Below the pieces are notes generated by a model. The model was not told the DNA's origin. It saw only the letters and a list, made by a program, of their open reading frames with translations, and did no database searches. Positions 1 through 8,422 of a DNA stretch of 46,799 nt are shown here, piece by piece. Within the stretch, counting starts at the first letter, position 1. The number at the start of each line of letters is the position of its first letter. A program made the translations under genes and the position numbers. The stretch is from Desulfuromonadales bacterium GWC2_61_20. GTDB taxonomy: Bacteria > Desulfobacterota > Desulfuromonadia > Desulfuromonadales > UBA2197. Location of the stretch: positions 1 to 46,799 of the forward strand of contig MGTO01000124.1 of the NCBI GenBank assembly GCA_001799485.1, in the 5' to 3' direction.

Positions 1-2
1 CC

Positions 3-491
3 CTCGGCTTTTCGGCGCTCTGCCTGGTTGCTCTCTTCGTAGTGAGCGGCTGTTGCGGCATGTGCAGGCAGGGACAGACTGGTGCGGCCGCCCCCTGTTG
101 CCTGAAAGGCGCGGCCGCCGCCGCAGCGATGCCGGCCGCCGAAGGGACGCGCAAAGATGTGTTGTACACCTGCAATTGCGGCCCGGATTGCAAGTGCAAC
201 GCGGTCAGCACCCAGCCGGGCAACTGTGCCTGCGGCAAGCCGATGCGCTGGGCACATATCGTCAAGGTCGAAGGGACCGAGGCGCTCCTCTGCACCTGCG
301 CCGAAGGCTGTGCCTGCAAACTCGACCCGAACGATCCGAGCAAATGCGGCTGCGGCGAAGCGGTCAAACGGGTCGACCTGAAGGGATCGGGACTCTTCTT
401 CTGCAACTGCGGCGGCAGCTGTACCTGCAATACGGTCAGCGACAAAGTAGCCGAGTGCGGCTGCGGTATGCCGTTGAAGCAGCACCAGTAA
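3..491 (+). CDS. Cys-rich lipoprotein with three tandem CxC repeats (5' end outside window)
   Basis: The frame is open to the left edge (LGFSALCLVALFVVSGCCG...): hydrophobic signal segment plus lipobox VSGC. Three CxC...CxC...CxCG repeats follow. The track start at 42 (GTG) lies inside the signal peptide. Confidence 0.75.
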   Translation, partial: LGFSALCLVALFVVSGCCGMCRQGQTGAAAPCCLKGAAAAAAMPAAEGTRKDVLYTCNCGPDCKCNAVSTQPGNCACGKPMRWAHIVKVEGTEALLCTCAEGCACKLDPNDPSKCGCGEAVKRVDLKGSGLFFCNCGGSCTCNTVSDKVAECGCGMPLKQHQ

Positions 492-542
492 GAGAGCGAA
501 GCCGGCCCTACGGCATCGCGGCCGGCATTACTGCTCTCCAGC

Positions 543-578
543 CAGCAACAGCCCGCCCCGCGCGGGCTGTTGCTGTTT
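543..578 (+). terminator. Rho-independent terminator
   Basis: AGCAACAGCCCGC/GCGGGCTGTTGCT inverted repeat followed by TTT, downstream of the Cys-rich CDS. Confidence 0.65.
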
Positions 579-653
579 CAACGCCGCCATCCGGGGGAGC
601 GATCTCCCGATGGTGTCAAAGACTGACCTCGGACAGAGAGGGCTTCCTGCCGA

Positions 654-681
654 TTGACCTTGCCAGCATTTCCGCTAGGAT
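654..681 (+). promoter_or_regulatory. Putative sigma70-type promoter of the PsiE-family gene
   Basis: TTGACC, 16 bp spacer, TAGGAT. Confidence 0.35.
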
Positions 682-748
682 TAAGGCAGTGCATCTCCTT
701 TCGCGGAAATCAGCCGCTTGATTGCAACTGAGCAGGGCGAGGTAAGCA

Positions 749-1288
749 ATGTCGACGCGCATCTTTGGGAATCTCTTTTACCACTGGCCGGAAAAGCTGG
801 TCATCATTGCCCTCTCCCTGATGGTCTCCATCACCATCTTCGTCACCCTGGCGCAGGCAGGGCTGGTTCTCTATCAAGCCATCGTCACCGAACAGTCTTT
901 TCTCAACCACAACGCCTTCATCAAGGTCTTTGGCGCCTTCATGACGGTACTCATCGCCATGGAATTCAACCACACGGTCTTCACCGCCATCAGCGGATCC
1001 ACTCCGACGGTCAAGGTCCGCTCTGTCCTCCTCGTCTCCCTCCTGGCCCTGGCGCGCAAGGTCGTTCTCATCGACCTGCAGGACTACGACTATACCTCCC
1101 TCATCGCCCTGGCGATCCTCATCGCCGGGGTCACCCTGGCCTACTGGGTCGTGGCGCGTTTCGAGCCGCCTCCGGAGAATCTGCAACCTGTGGTCGAGCG
1201 CCTCCGCGCCCTCTTCTCGGAAAACGTGGAGAAGAAGCCGGAAGAAGAAAATCACAAAACCATGCCATTGGGGACACCCCCATCCTGA
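749..1288 (+). CDS. PsiE-family (phosphate-starvation-inducible) membrane protein
   Basis: 179 aa with several TM segments; FNHTVFTAIS and the hydrophobic pattern resemble the PsiE family; GAGG upstream of ATG. Confidence 0.65.
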   Translation: MSTRIFGNLFYHWPEKLVIIALSLMVSITIFVTLAQAGLVLYQAIVTEQSFLNHNAFIKVFGAFMTVLIAMEFNHTVFTAISGSTPTVKVRSVLLVSLLALARKVVLIDLQDYDYTSLIALAILIAGVTLAYWVVARFEPPPENLQPVVERLRALFSENVEKKPEEENHKTMPLGTPPS

Positions 1289-1389
1289 CAACCACCATTC
1301 CCTGACGTACGGGTCGGCACCTCATCCGACCTGCACTTAGCAGAATTTTCAAGCCAGGATAGTTTTGACAGAACGAAAAGGAGAAAGTG

Positions 1390-1896
1390 ATGGGATCGAG
1401 AGCACGGGAAATCCTCGGCATGGATGTGGACAAACTCATCGAACTGCTGCGCCGGGCCTACTGCGACGAGTGGCTCGCCTACCACCAGTACTGGCTCGGC
1501 GCCAAACTGGTGAAGGGGCCGATGAAGGATGCCGTCGGCGCCGAACTGCTGCAACATGCCACCGAGGAGTTGCTGCACGCCGACATGGTGACACTGCGCA
1601 TCATCCAGCTCGGCGGGACCCCGCCGACCAAGCCGTCGGAGTGGTATACCCTGACCAATTGCGGCTACGACGCCCCCGACGACCCCTTCGTCAAGACCCT
1701 GCTGGAGCAGAACATCAAGGGGGAACGCTGCGCCATCAACACCTACAAGGAGTTGCTCGATATCACCAAGGACAAGGACCCGATTACTTACAATACGGTC
1801 TTGCAGATTCTGCAGCAGGAGCTTGAGCATGAAGAGGACTTGCAGGCCTTGCTGGAGGACTACGAGTTGATGATGGCGGCGTTCCGCCAAGGCTGA
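1390..1896 (+). CDS. Ferritin-like / bacterioferritin-type diiron protein
   Basis: EWLAYHQYW...HATEELLHADM...ELEHEEDL ferritin-like iron ligand pattern; AAGGAGA upstream; GTG at 1387 is an alternative start. Confidence 0.75.
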   Translation: MGSRAREILGMDVDKLIELLRRAYCDEWLAYHQYWLGAKLVKGPMKDAVGAELLQHATEELLHADMVTLRIIQLGGTPPTKPSEWYTLTNCGYDAPDDPFVKTLLEQNIKGERCAINTYKELLDITKDKDPITYNTVLQILQQELEHEEDLQALLEDYELMMAAFRQG

Positions 1897-1978
1897 CCGC
1901 ATCCGTGCCAAAACCCCGCAGCAACCTCCTTCTCGCGTGCTATGATGTTACTGAGAGCCAACAAAAGGAGGTACCGTC

Positions 1979-2158
1979 ATGAAAGGGACGAAAAGGACAC
2001 AAATGCGACCGCCACGGCCGCAAATCAAAGAGATGAAGCACATGCCGAGCGATCGTGTCCATCACGAACTGCTGGTCCGGCGCAGCACCAACCACAATGT
2101 GCACGTCATCACGGCGCACGGCAACGTGCATCTCGGTCGCAAGGGGCGCAGCAGTTGA
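1979..2158 (+). CDS. Small basic His-rich protein (59 aa), unknown function
   Basis: ORF not in the supplied track: MKGTKRTQMRPPRPQIKEMKHMPSDRVHHELLVRRSTNHNVHVITAHGNVHLGRKGRSS. AAAAGGAGGT Shine-Dalgarno sits just upstream of ATG, and a terminator lies downstream. Confidence 0.6.
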   Translation: MKGTKRTQMRPPRPQIKEMKHMPSDRVHHELLVRRSTNHNVHVITAHGNVHLGRKGRSS

Positions 2159-2225
2159 TTCGGCTTTCCGGCAATCGGCGCGGAAGATGGCGTGAGCCTC
2201 CAGGAAATGCAGTTGTTGCCTCTTC

Positions 2226-2249
2226 AGCCCGCCTCGCGCGGGCTTTTTT
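2226..2249 (+). terminator. Rho-independent terminator
   Basis: AGCCCGC-CTCGC-GCGGGCT followed by a T run. Confidence 0.8.
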
Positions 2250-2369
2250 CTGTTCCGCGCCCAAAGCTGCCCAGTGCGGCTGTCGTCTCTCTCCACCCCG
2301 CTCCATTGACCGTACGGTCATCCTCGGCTATCCTTGCAGCCACCCCCCTCGCCATGACAAGGGAACTCT

Positions 2370-2726
2370 ATGACTACCCACCGCCCGCCCAGGCTCCCCG
2401 AGAAGCGAAAATCTCCTCGTGTCGACAAGCTTTACTTGATCGCCTATGTCCCCCAGAACGACGGCCCGCAAAAGACGCAAATCTCGCTGGGACGCACCCT
2501 GAATATCAGCCCGTCCGGGGTTGCGATGGAAATATACCGCGAGATCCCCTTGGGGACAGCCCTCGAACTGGAGATCGACTTCGACGATGTGACGGTTTCG
2601 GCCTGGGGCAAGGTCATCAGAAGCGACGACCTCGGCGGCGGGGACTTTACTGTCGCCATCAAATTCGATGAGCAGCAGGTACAGATGTCGGCGCGACTTG
2701 CGGCGCTGTTGCAGCAGGAGCCATAG
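2370..2726 (+). CDS. PilZ domain protein
   Basis: RKSPRVD...NISPSGVAMEI...W.GKVIRSDDLGGGDFTVAIKFDE matches the PilZ pattern. Confidence 0.75.
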   Translation: MTTHRPPRLPEKRKSPRVDKLYLIAYVPQNDGPQKTQISLGRTLNISPSGVAMEIYREIPLGTALELEIDFDDVTVSAWGKVIRSDDLGGGDFTVAIKFDEQQVQMSARLAALLQQEP

Positions 2727-2747
2727 GCCCTGGCACCCCTCTTTTCG

Positions 2748-2785
2748 ACACAAAAAAGCCTGCTGATTAGCAGGCTTTTTTGTGT
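2748..2785. terminator. Bidirectional terminator between convergent genes
   Basis: ACACAAAAAAGCCTGCT-GAT-TAGCAGGCTTTTTTGTGT palindrome with A and T tracts on both sides. Confidence 0.85.
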
Positions 2786-2800
2786 CATCGGGACCTCGGA

Positions 2801-4426
2801 TCACAGCACGGCACTGAGCCCCGAATCGCGCTGATACAGATCGGGGCGAAACTGGACCTCCCCGTTGTCTTCGATCCAGGCTGTCCAGTAGACGATGTGG
2901 ATCGGCCTCGGCTCCGGCAGATGAACGATGCGGCCGCCGCCTTCGTCGAGGGCTGCCGTGAGCGCCGCAACGCTGGCGTAGGAGGTGCCGGCGAGCAGCC
3001 GCAGGGCGAGTTCGCGCGGCTTAGCGACACGAATACAGCCGGAGCTGAATGCCGGAGTTGTCGCGGAGAAAAGGGATCGGGACGGAGTATCGTGCAGGTA
3101 GATACGCTCGTCATTGGGGACGATGAATTTGAGCCGGCCGAGGGCATTGTGTGGGCCAGGCTCCTGGACCAGATGATAGGGAAAGTTCTCCCGCCCCAGA
3201 GACGACCAATCGATGGAGGCGGGGTCGAGTTCGTCCCCGTTCCGGTGCCCGGCAGCATAGACGTGAAAACCGCGACGGATCAGGTAGCTGGCATCCGCTT
3301 GCGCAAGGGGCAGGAGATCGGCGACGGCGATACTATGGGGCACATCCCATTGCGGATTGAGTACGACGGCGGTAATCGTGCTGGAAAAGTTCGGGGTCTG
3401 CCGGGCCTGGCGGCCGACAATGACCCGCATCGCCAAGGTAACGCGCTTCTTATCCCAGAGTTGCAAGGTAAAGCCGGGGATGTTGACGAGGAGGGCGCGC
3501 TCGGAGAAATTGCGCGACAGCCAGCGACGGCGTTCGAGATTGAGGGCCAGCTGCCTGGCGCGAGCAGACGCCGGGACATTGAGCGCCGCCCGAGTTTTCG
3601 CCCCGACGACACCATTGACGGCGAGCCCGTAACGGCGCTGGAAAGTGCGGACCGCAGCCTCCAGCTGCGCGTCGAAGCACTCGCCATTGAGCGCTACGGC
3701 GGGCAGCTCCCCTTCACTGGCCAGACGCTGGCGCAGAAGGGAGACGCTCCGCCCGGTACTCCCCCGGCGGAGCACGGGCTGGTCAGGAATTCGTGGCCAG
3801 CCGCCGTTTTCCGCAATCTTTTGGTAACGCTGCCAGGCCGCGCGCAGGGCCGCATAGTCGGGATGGGTGGGGAGCAGACTCTGGAGCGTGGTCCGCACCT
3901 GGCCACCGACCAGAGCCCGATCGAGGAGCTGTGCCAGCTCGCGCGGAGCTTCGGGTGACGGCTCGCGTCCATGGGCATGCGCAGGGGCTGAGCGGCCATG
4001 GTGAAAGTCGCAGGCGAGTTGAAAAAAGGCATCACTGAGGAGCAATTCTAGATCGTTCGCCAATTCACCGACGGGGGTCAAAAGATAACGACGGCGCAAG
4101 ACATCAAGGGCCGCAGCATGATAGTGACGCGGCTCGAGTCCCTCTTCCGCCGCGGCAGCGATCACGTCGAGAAGTTCCACCGCCCCCGGACGCAGGTATG
4201 AACCGATGGTCCAGACGGGTTGATAGGCGTGCCCTTCGTAAAAGGCGACCAGCGCAGGAGTCTGATAAAGCGGCTCGGCGGCAACCTCCATCCGCAGGGG
4301 CGCACCGACCCCTTGCAGCCGTTGTTGCAGACCGGAGCCGAGATCGAGGGCGTGCGTTGTCTGCGGCCAGGACCCGAGCAAGGCGAGAACGAGCCAACTT
4401 CGGAGCAAGTCGTTGCGTGTGACCAT
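2801..4426 (-). CDS. L,D-transpeptidase (YcbB/YkuD type) with peptidoglycan-binding domain
   Basis: N-terminal signal peptide; PG-binding segment (GSTGRSVSLLRQRLASEG...AVRTFQRRYGLAVNGVVGAKTRAALN); YkuD motif IYLHDTPSRSLFSATTPAFSSGCIRV. Confidence 0.85.
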   Translation of the reverse strand: MVTRNDLLRSWLVLALLGSWPQTTHALDLGSGLQQRLQGVGAPLRMEVAAEPLYQTPALVAFYEGHAYQPVWTIGSYLRPGAVELLDVIAAAAEEGLEPRHYHAAALDVLRRRYLLTPVGELANDLELLLSDAFFQLACDFHHGRSAPAHAHGREPSPEAPRELAQLLDRALVGGQVRTTLQSLLPTHPDYAALRAAWQRYQKIAENGGWPRIPDQPVLRRGSTGRSVSLLRQRLASEGELPAVALNGECFDAQLEAAVRTFQRRYGLAVNGVVGAKTRAALNVPASARARQLALNLERRRWLSRNFSERALLVNIPGFTLQLWDKKRVTLAMRVIVGRQARQTPNFSSTITAVVLNPQWDVPHSIAVADLLPLAQADASYLIRRGFHVYAAGHRNGDELDPASIDWSSLGRENFPYHLVQEPGPHNALGRLKFIVPNDERIYLHDTPSRSLFSATTPAFSSGCIRVAKPRELALRLLAGTSYASVAALTAALDEGGGRIVHLPEPRPIHIVYWTAWIEDNGEVQFRPDLYQRDSGLSAVL

Positions 4427-4540
4427 ACCACCCGTATCGAATCGAGGGAAAAAGATGTGAAGACTGTGCCGGCACCTGGGAACAGCCTCTCATCCTCTTC
4501 CCCCGCTGTCAAAGATTTTCCCCATAGTTGCAACCAACGA

Positions 4541-4569
4541 TTGACCTTGAGCCCGGCTTGTTCTAATCT
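4541..4569 (+). promoter_or_regulatory. Putative sigma70-type promoter of corA
   Basis: TTGACC, 17 bp spacer, TAATCT, about 110 bp upstream of the corA ATG. Confidence 0.45.
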
Positions 4570-4678
4570 GATGCCGGTTTTCCTCTGCCTGGAATGCGGT
4601 CCGGCACTTCTCGCCGCCGCCTGCGACAAGGAGCCCTTCCCGGTCGATCCAAGTCAGGGACAGCGAGGGGATGGCATC

Positions 4679-5641
4679 ATGCTGCGAGTCTTCAACTTTC
4701 AGGGCAACAAGGTCGCCGAGATTCATATCGAGGCTGAAAACCTGGCCAGAACCATCGCCGCCGCCGGATGGATCGATGTCCTCGATCCGACGGAAGAGGA
4801 GCGTGACGAGCTCGAGCAATATCTGCGGACCGAGCTTCCCGAGTCTGACGATGTCGAAGAGATCGAATCGTCGGCCCGCTACTTTATCGACAGCGCCGGG
4901 ATGCACGTCCACTCCCTCTTTCTCGGCCAGTCCGAGGGGCGCCACACCACCGTCACTGTTGCCTTCATCCTGCAGCCTGACCGGCTTATCTCCCTGCGCG
5001 AAGAAGACTCCCCCGACTTTCGTCTTTTGCGCATGCGCGCCCGCCGCGGCCAGATCGAGGCGGGGAATCCCCTCGATTTTCTCCTTTCCATCTTCGAGCA
5101 CAAGGTCGAGAATCTGGCCGACACCCTCGAAGATATCCATCGCGAACTGGAAAAGGTCAGCGAGATGGTTCTGGAGGAAGCTCAGGCGGCCGAGGGACAT
5201 CTCGAAGAGGCCATCGGCGAGTTGGCCCGTCTGGAAAACAGTAACGGGAAAGTCCGCCTCTGCCTCATGGACACCCAACGTTCCATCTCCTTTTTGCAGA
5301 AACATCAGCGTTACCCGGCGGAACACTTCGCCACCGCCCACGATATCATGCGCGACGTCGAAACCCTCCTCTCCCACACCACTTTCCTCTTTGAGAAGAT
5401 CAACTTCCTCATGGATACGGCCCAAGGTTTTATCAACATCGAACAGAATCAGGTCATCAAGATCTTTTCCATCGCCGCCGTCGTTTTTCTGCCGCCGACC
5501 ATGGTCGCCAGTATCTATGGCATGAACTTCCAGTTCTTCCCCGAACTCGGCTGGCGCTATGGCTATCTCTGGGCCCTGGCGGTGATGGTCGTCTCGGGAA
5601 TTGCCCCCTATTGGTATTTCAAGCGCAAGGGATGGTTGTAA
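4679..5641 (+). CDS. corA: CorA-family magnesium/divalent cation transporter
   Basis: C-terminal YGMNF motif followed by two TM helices and a basic tail; MLRVFNFQGN start chosen from within the longer ORF 4220..5641. Confidence 0.85.
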   Translation: MLRVFNFQGNKVAEIHIEAENLARTIAAAGWIDVLDPTEEERDELEQYLRTELPESDDVEEIESSARYFIDSAGMHVHSLFLGQSEGRHTTVTVAFILQPDRLISLREEDSPDFRLLRMRARRGQIEAGNPLDFLLSIFEHKVENLADTLEDIHRELEKVSEMVLEEAQAAEGHLEEAIGELARLENSNGKVRLCLMDTQRSISFLQKHQRYPAEHFATAHDIMRDVETLLSHTTFLFEKINFLMDTAQGFINIEQNQVIKIFSIAAVVFLPPTMVASIYGMNFQFFPELGWRYGYLWALAVMVVSGIAPYWYFKRKGWL

Positions 5642-5670
5642 CCGCCACCTTCCCCACCTCAATTCAAAGC

Positions 5671-5700
5671 GCAAAGAGCCCGCATTCGCGGGCTCTTTGC
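5671..5700. terminator. Terminator hairpin
   Basis: GCAAAGAGCCCGC-ATTC-GCGGGCTCTTTGC, perfect 13 bp stem between convergent genes. Confidence 0.7.
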
Positions 5701-5717
5701 GTATAACGGCGGTCTCG

Positions 5718-5918
5718 TCAATGCAGCCCCGGCGTGGCGCAGAAAAGACAGATCGGCTGCAACTCGTAGAGGCGGCTCTCGACATTGTAAACCGAGCGCA
5801 CCTGCAGATGCGCCGGGCAGGTGATCTTGAAGCAGACGGCGCAGGCCTGGCCCTCACCAAGGGTCGAGCGGGCATCGCAGACGTGACAAATCCACGGGCT
5901 GTTGGCGTCTTCACTCAT
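5718..5918 (-). CDS. Small zinc-ribbon-like protein
   Basis: 66 aa with CHVC, CAVC, C(P)AH and CLFC metal-ligand pairs. Confidence 0.55.
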   Translation of the reverse strand: MSEDANSPWICHVCDARSTLGEGQACAVCFKITCPAHLQVRSVYNVESRLYELQPICLFCATPGLH

Positions 5919-5966
5919 GGCGTGCTTCCGGCAGGGTTTCGTCGCTTGTGAGGCGGCCCCTTTCGC

Positions 5967-7124
5967 CTACTGGTACTGGATATACAGGGGTTGGGGATTG
6001 AGTCGAAGCAGGTCTGCCGGCGCCATCAATGGATCCCCCTTCTTGGTGTCATTATGATAGAAGATCTTGAAACCGGTATATTGCACCGGTTCGGCGACCA
6101 CGTAATCCCGGTACGAGGTACGCTTCAACCACGACCCGCCCCAGCCATCCATGTGCATGACCACCTGCACCTCGGGACGCAACACGATCTTGCGGGCATT
6201 GGTGACACCATTCTGGGTAAAACGATGGACCGTCAACACTTTCGGCGGCAGCTTGTATTTCTGCACCAGACCCTGCAGGAATTCGGTGACGAAATTGATT
6301 TCAGCCGCATCGTAAGTACCGATTTTGGTTCCGGGGACGACGAGGCTGGTCACCAGATTGAACTCGGGATCGATGCCGAGATGAACATCGGGGTTTTTCA
6401 GGATCCACTCGAAACGGGGGAGGAGGGTGCGGATGTCCTCATGTCCAGTCTGGATATCGAGAAAGAGGAGGGCCTTTTCTTCCTTGGCCCAGGCATAGAC
6501 CATATTGACCATGTCATCATCCATGATCTTACGGTATTTACCCGATTTCCCGGGGATGTCCTGCGCCACCACGGCAACGAGGTGCAGGGCCGGTTGCACC
6601 GGCAGCTTCGGATCGGCCTTCTCCCACTCGTTTACTTCCTCCTTGAGGCGCTTGAGCATCTCCTCCTTGGGGTACTGGCCGAGAGCACCCATGCGCCGCG
6701 ACATGGGATTGCCGTAATAGGCGACGATGCGCTTGGCCGGGAGAATTGCTCCCGGCAGCGGTTCCGAGCAAGCAACCGGCCAGCCGCACTTGCGCGCGAA
6801 CTCGGGATCCTCGCCGGCTAGCCGGCCCGACTTCGCCGCCACCGGCTTGACCGCAGCCGCCGGGACCGCAGACGGAACCGCCGCCGCTTCGGGGCCGACG
6901 CCGGGCGCCACCGGCGAAGTCGGCGCCGGCGGCACAACGACTGCGGCTGGCACCGGCAGCTCCGGCGGCAAGGTCGGCGGGTTTTCGATCTTAACGCTTG
7001 GCAGGGGGGGGTCGGCGATCGCGCGCGGGGCTGCAGGCTTGTCCGCCCAGCAGCCGGCAAGAAAGAAAGTAAGACTGATAAGGAAAAGGACCCGGGGACG
7101 AGAAGGCAAGGAAAGGGATAGCAC
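5967..7124 (-). CDS. Lipoprotein of unknown function with Pro/Ala-rich linker
   Basis: GTG start VLSLSLPSRPRVLFLISLTFFLAGC (lipobox LAGC) with AGAAGGA upstream; P/A/V linker, then a conserved-looking domain (RIVAYYGNPMSRRMGALGQ...LFLDIQTGHEDI...HLGIDPEF). Confidence 0.65.
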   Translation of the reverse strand: MLSLSLPSRPRVLFLISLTFFLAGCWADKPAAPRAIADPPLPSVKIENPPTLPPELPVPAAVVVPPAPTSPVAPGVGPEAAAVPSAVPAAAVKPVAAKSGRLAGEDPEFARKCGWPVACSEPLPGAILPAKRIVAYYGNPMSRRMGALGQYPKEEMLKRLKEEVNEWEKADPKLPVQPALHLVAVVAQDIPGKSGKYRKIMDDDMVNMVYAWAKEEKALLFLDIQTGHEDIRTLLPRFEWILKNPDVHLGIDPEFNLVTSLVVPGTKIGTYDAAEINFVTEFLQGLVQKYKLPPKVLTVHRFTQNGVTNARKIVLRPEVQVVMHMDGWGGSWLKRTSYRDYVVAEPVQYTGFKIFYHNDTKKGDPLMAPADLLRLNPQPLYIQYQ

Positions 7125-7432
7125 TGATTCATCCTTCTGGGAATTATGGCGGCAACCGGTTGCCCGGCGGGATTGAAGCATCATCTTTTTTTGGCGATTG
7201 ATAATGCAAATCGCGACACTCCGCAAGCTTTTTCTTCACTTGCGAAAAAATACTGTAACTTACTGATCCTTCGTCTTTCTCACCCTGTTCTTTTCCTCCC
7301 GCGAGGGGATCTCGGCTTAAACATCGGAAGGGAACGGGGCATAGCCGTAATTTCTGTTGTGTACGACCTGCGGAAGGTTGTAAAATCGCCAACGTACGTG
7401 AAATGACTTCCACCACGACAAGGAGCGCGCGC

Positions 7433-8299
7433 ATGCTGAAGAACATCGGCTTCCTCGGACTCGGTACCGTTGGCAGACATATGGCTGCCAATTTGCTTAA
7501 GGGGCACTATGCCCTGATGGTTTATGACTCCGACCCGGCCGTTGTCGCCGAACTGGTCACCCTTGGGGCCAGAGGCGCCAAATCCCCGAAGGAAGCGGCC
7601 AAGGGGATGGATATGGTCATCATCATCCGTCCCGAAAAGGAACGCTTGCGCCCCGACATCTTCGGACCGGACGGCATCTTTGCCGGTATCGATCCCGGCA
7701 CCATTCTCGTCGACATGGGGACGCACTCCATCGAGAGTACCATGGAAATTGCCGAGGAAGCCGCCAAGCACCGGGTCATGTTCCTCGACGCTCCGGTCTG
7801 GGGCACCAAGGAGCACGCGGTCAACGGGCTGATGACGATTTTGACCGGCGGCGACCCCTCGGTGGTCAGCCGCTGCCGCGAAGCCTTCACCTTCTTCGGC
7901 CTCAATACCATCCACATCGGCGGAGTCGGTGATGCCACCCGCATGAAATTCGTCGTCAACCTGGTTCAGGCCGAATTGATGCAGGCCTTGGCCGAGGCCC
8001 TGGTCTTTGGTGAAAAGATGGGCCTGCCGGCGGACAAGATTCTTGAGGTTCTCGACTCCGGCGGCGTTGCCTCCCCCCTCTTCCACTCCAAGGGGCGCAG
8101 CATCGCCCGCGGGGACTTCACCCGCAACCTCGCCCTCAAATACGTGCACGAGCATCTCGAATTGGTTCTCGAGGCCGCGCGCAAGGCCAACCTCTTCCTC
8201 CCCGGCGCCGAAAGCGCCTGCCGCCTCTATGCCCAGGGCGAAAAGGACGGCCGCGGCGAGGAAGACTTCTCGGCGGTGATCAAGGTGCTGCGCAAGTAA
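7433..8299 (+). CDS. NAD(P)-dependent oxidoreductase, 3-hydroxyisobutyrate dehydrogenase/6PGDH-like family
   Basis: N-terminal GFLGLGTVGRHMAANL Rossmann motif; DAPVWGTKEHAVNG and GDATRMKFVVNL family motifs. Confidence 0.8.
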   Translation: MLKNIGFLGLGTVGRHMAANLLKGHYALMVYDSDPAVVAELVTLGARGAKSPKEAAKGMDMVIIIRPEKERLRPDIFGPDGIFAGIDPGTILVDMGTHSIESTMEIAEEAAKHRVMFLDAPVWGTKEHAVNGLMTILTGGDPSVVSRCREAFTFFGLNTIHIGGVGDATRMKFVVNLVQAELMQALAEALVFGEKMGLPADKILEVLDSGGVASPLFHSKGRSIARGDFTRNLALKYVHEHLELVLEAARKANLFLPGAESACRLYAQGEKDGRGEEDFSAVIKVLRK

Positions 8300-8318
8300 C
8301 TGCTTCTCTCCTGCAATA

Positions 8319-8353
8319 TCAAGAGGGCGACCCTGACGGGGTCGCCCTCTTGA
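8319..8353. terminator. Hairpin between convergent genes
   Basis: TCAAGAGGGCGACCC-TGACG-GGGTCGCCCTCTTGA, 15 bp perfect stem. Confidence 0.6.
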
Positions 8354-8422
8354 GTTAAAATCTGGTCTGACTGAGGTCGCAACGACCCGCCTCCCCTGTC
8401 TTTCTGCCTTACTCCCTCCCCT

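Noticed and set aside
2780-3958. 392-aa plus-strand ORF
   Set aside because: Antisense to the L,D-transpeptidase; no recognisable protein features.
4490-5914. 474-aa minus-strand ORF
   Set aside because: Antisense to corA; composition of a shadow ORF.
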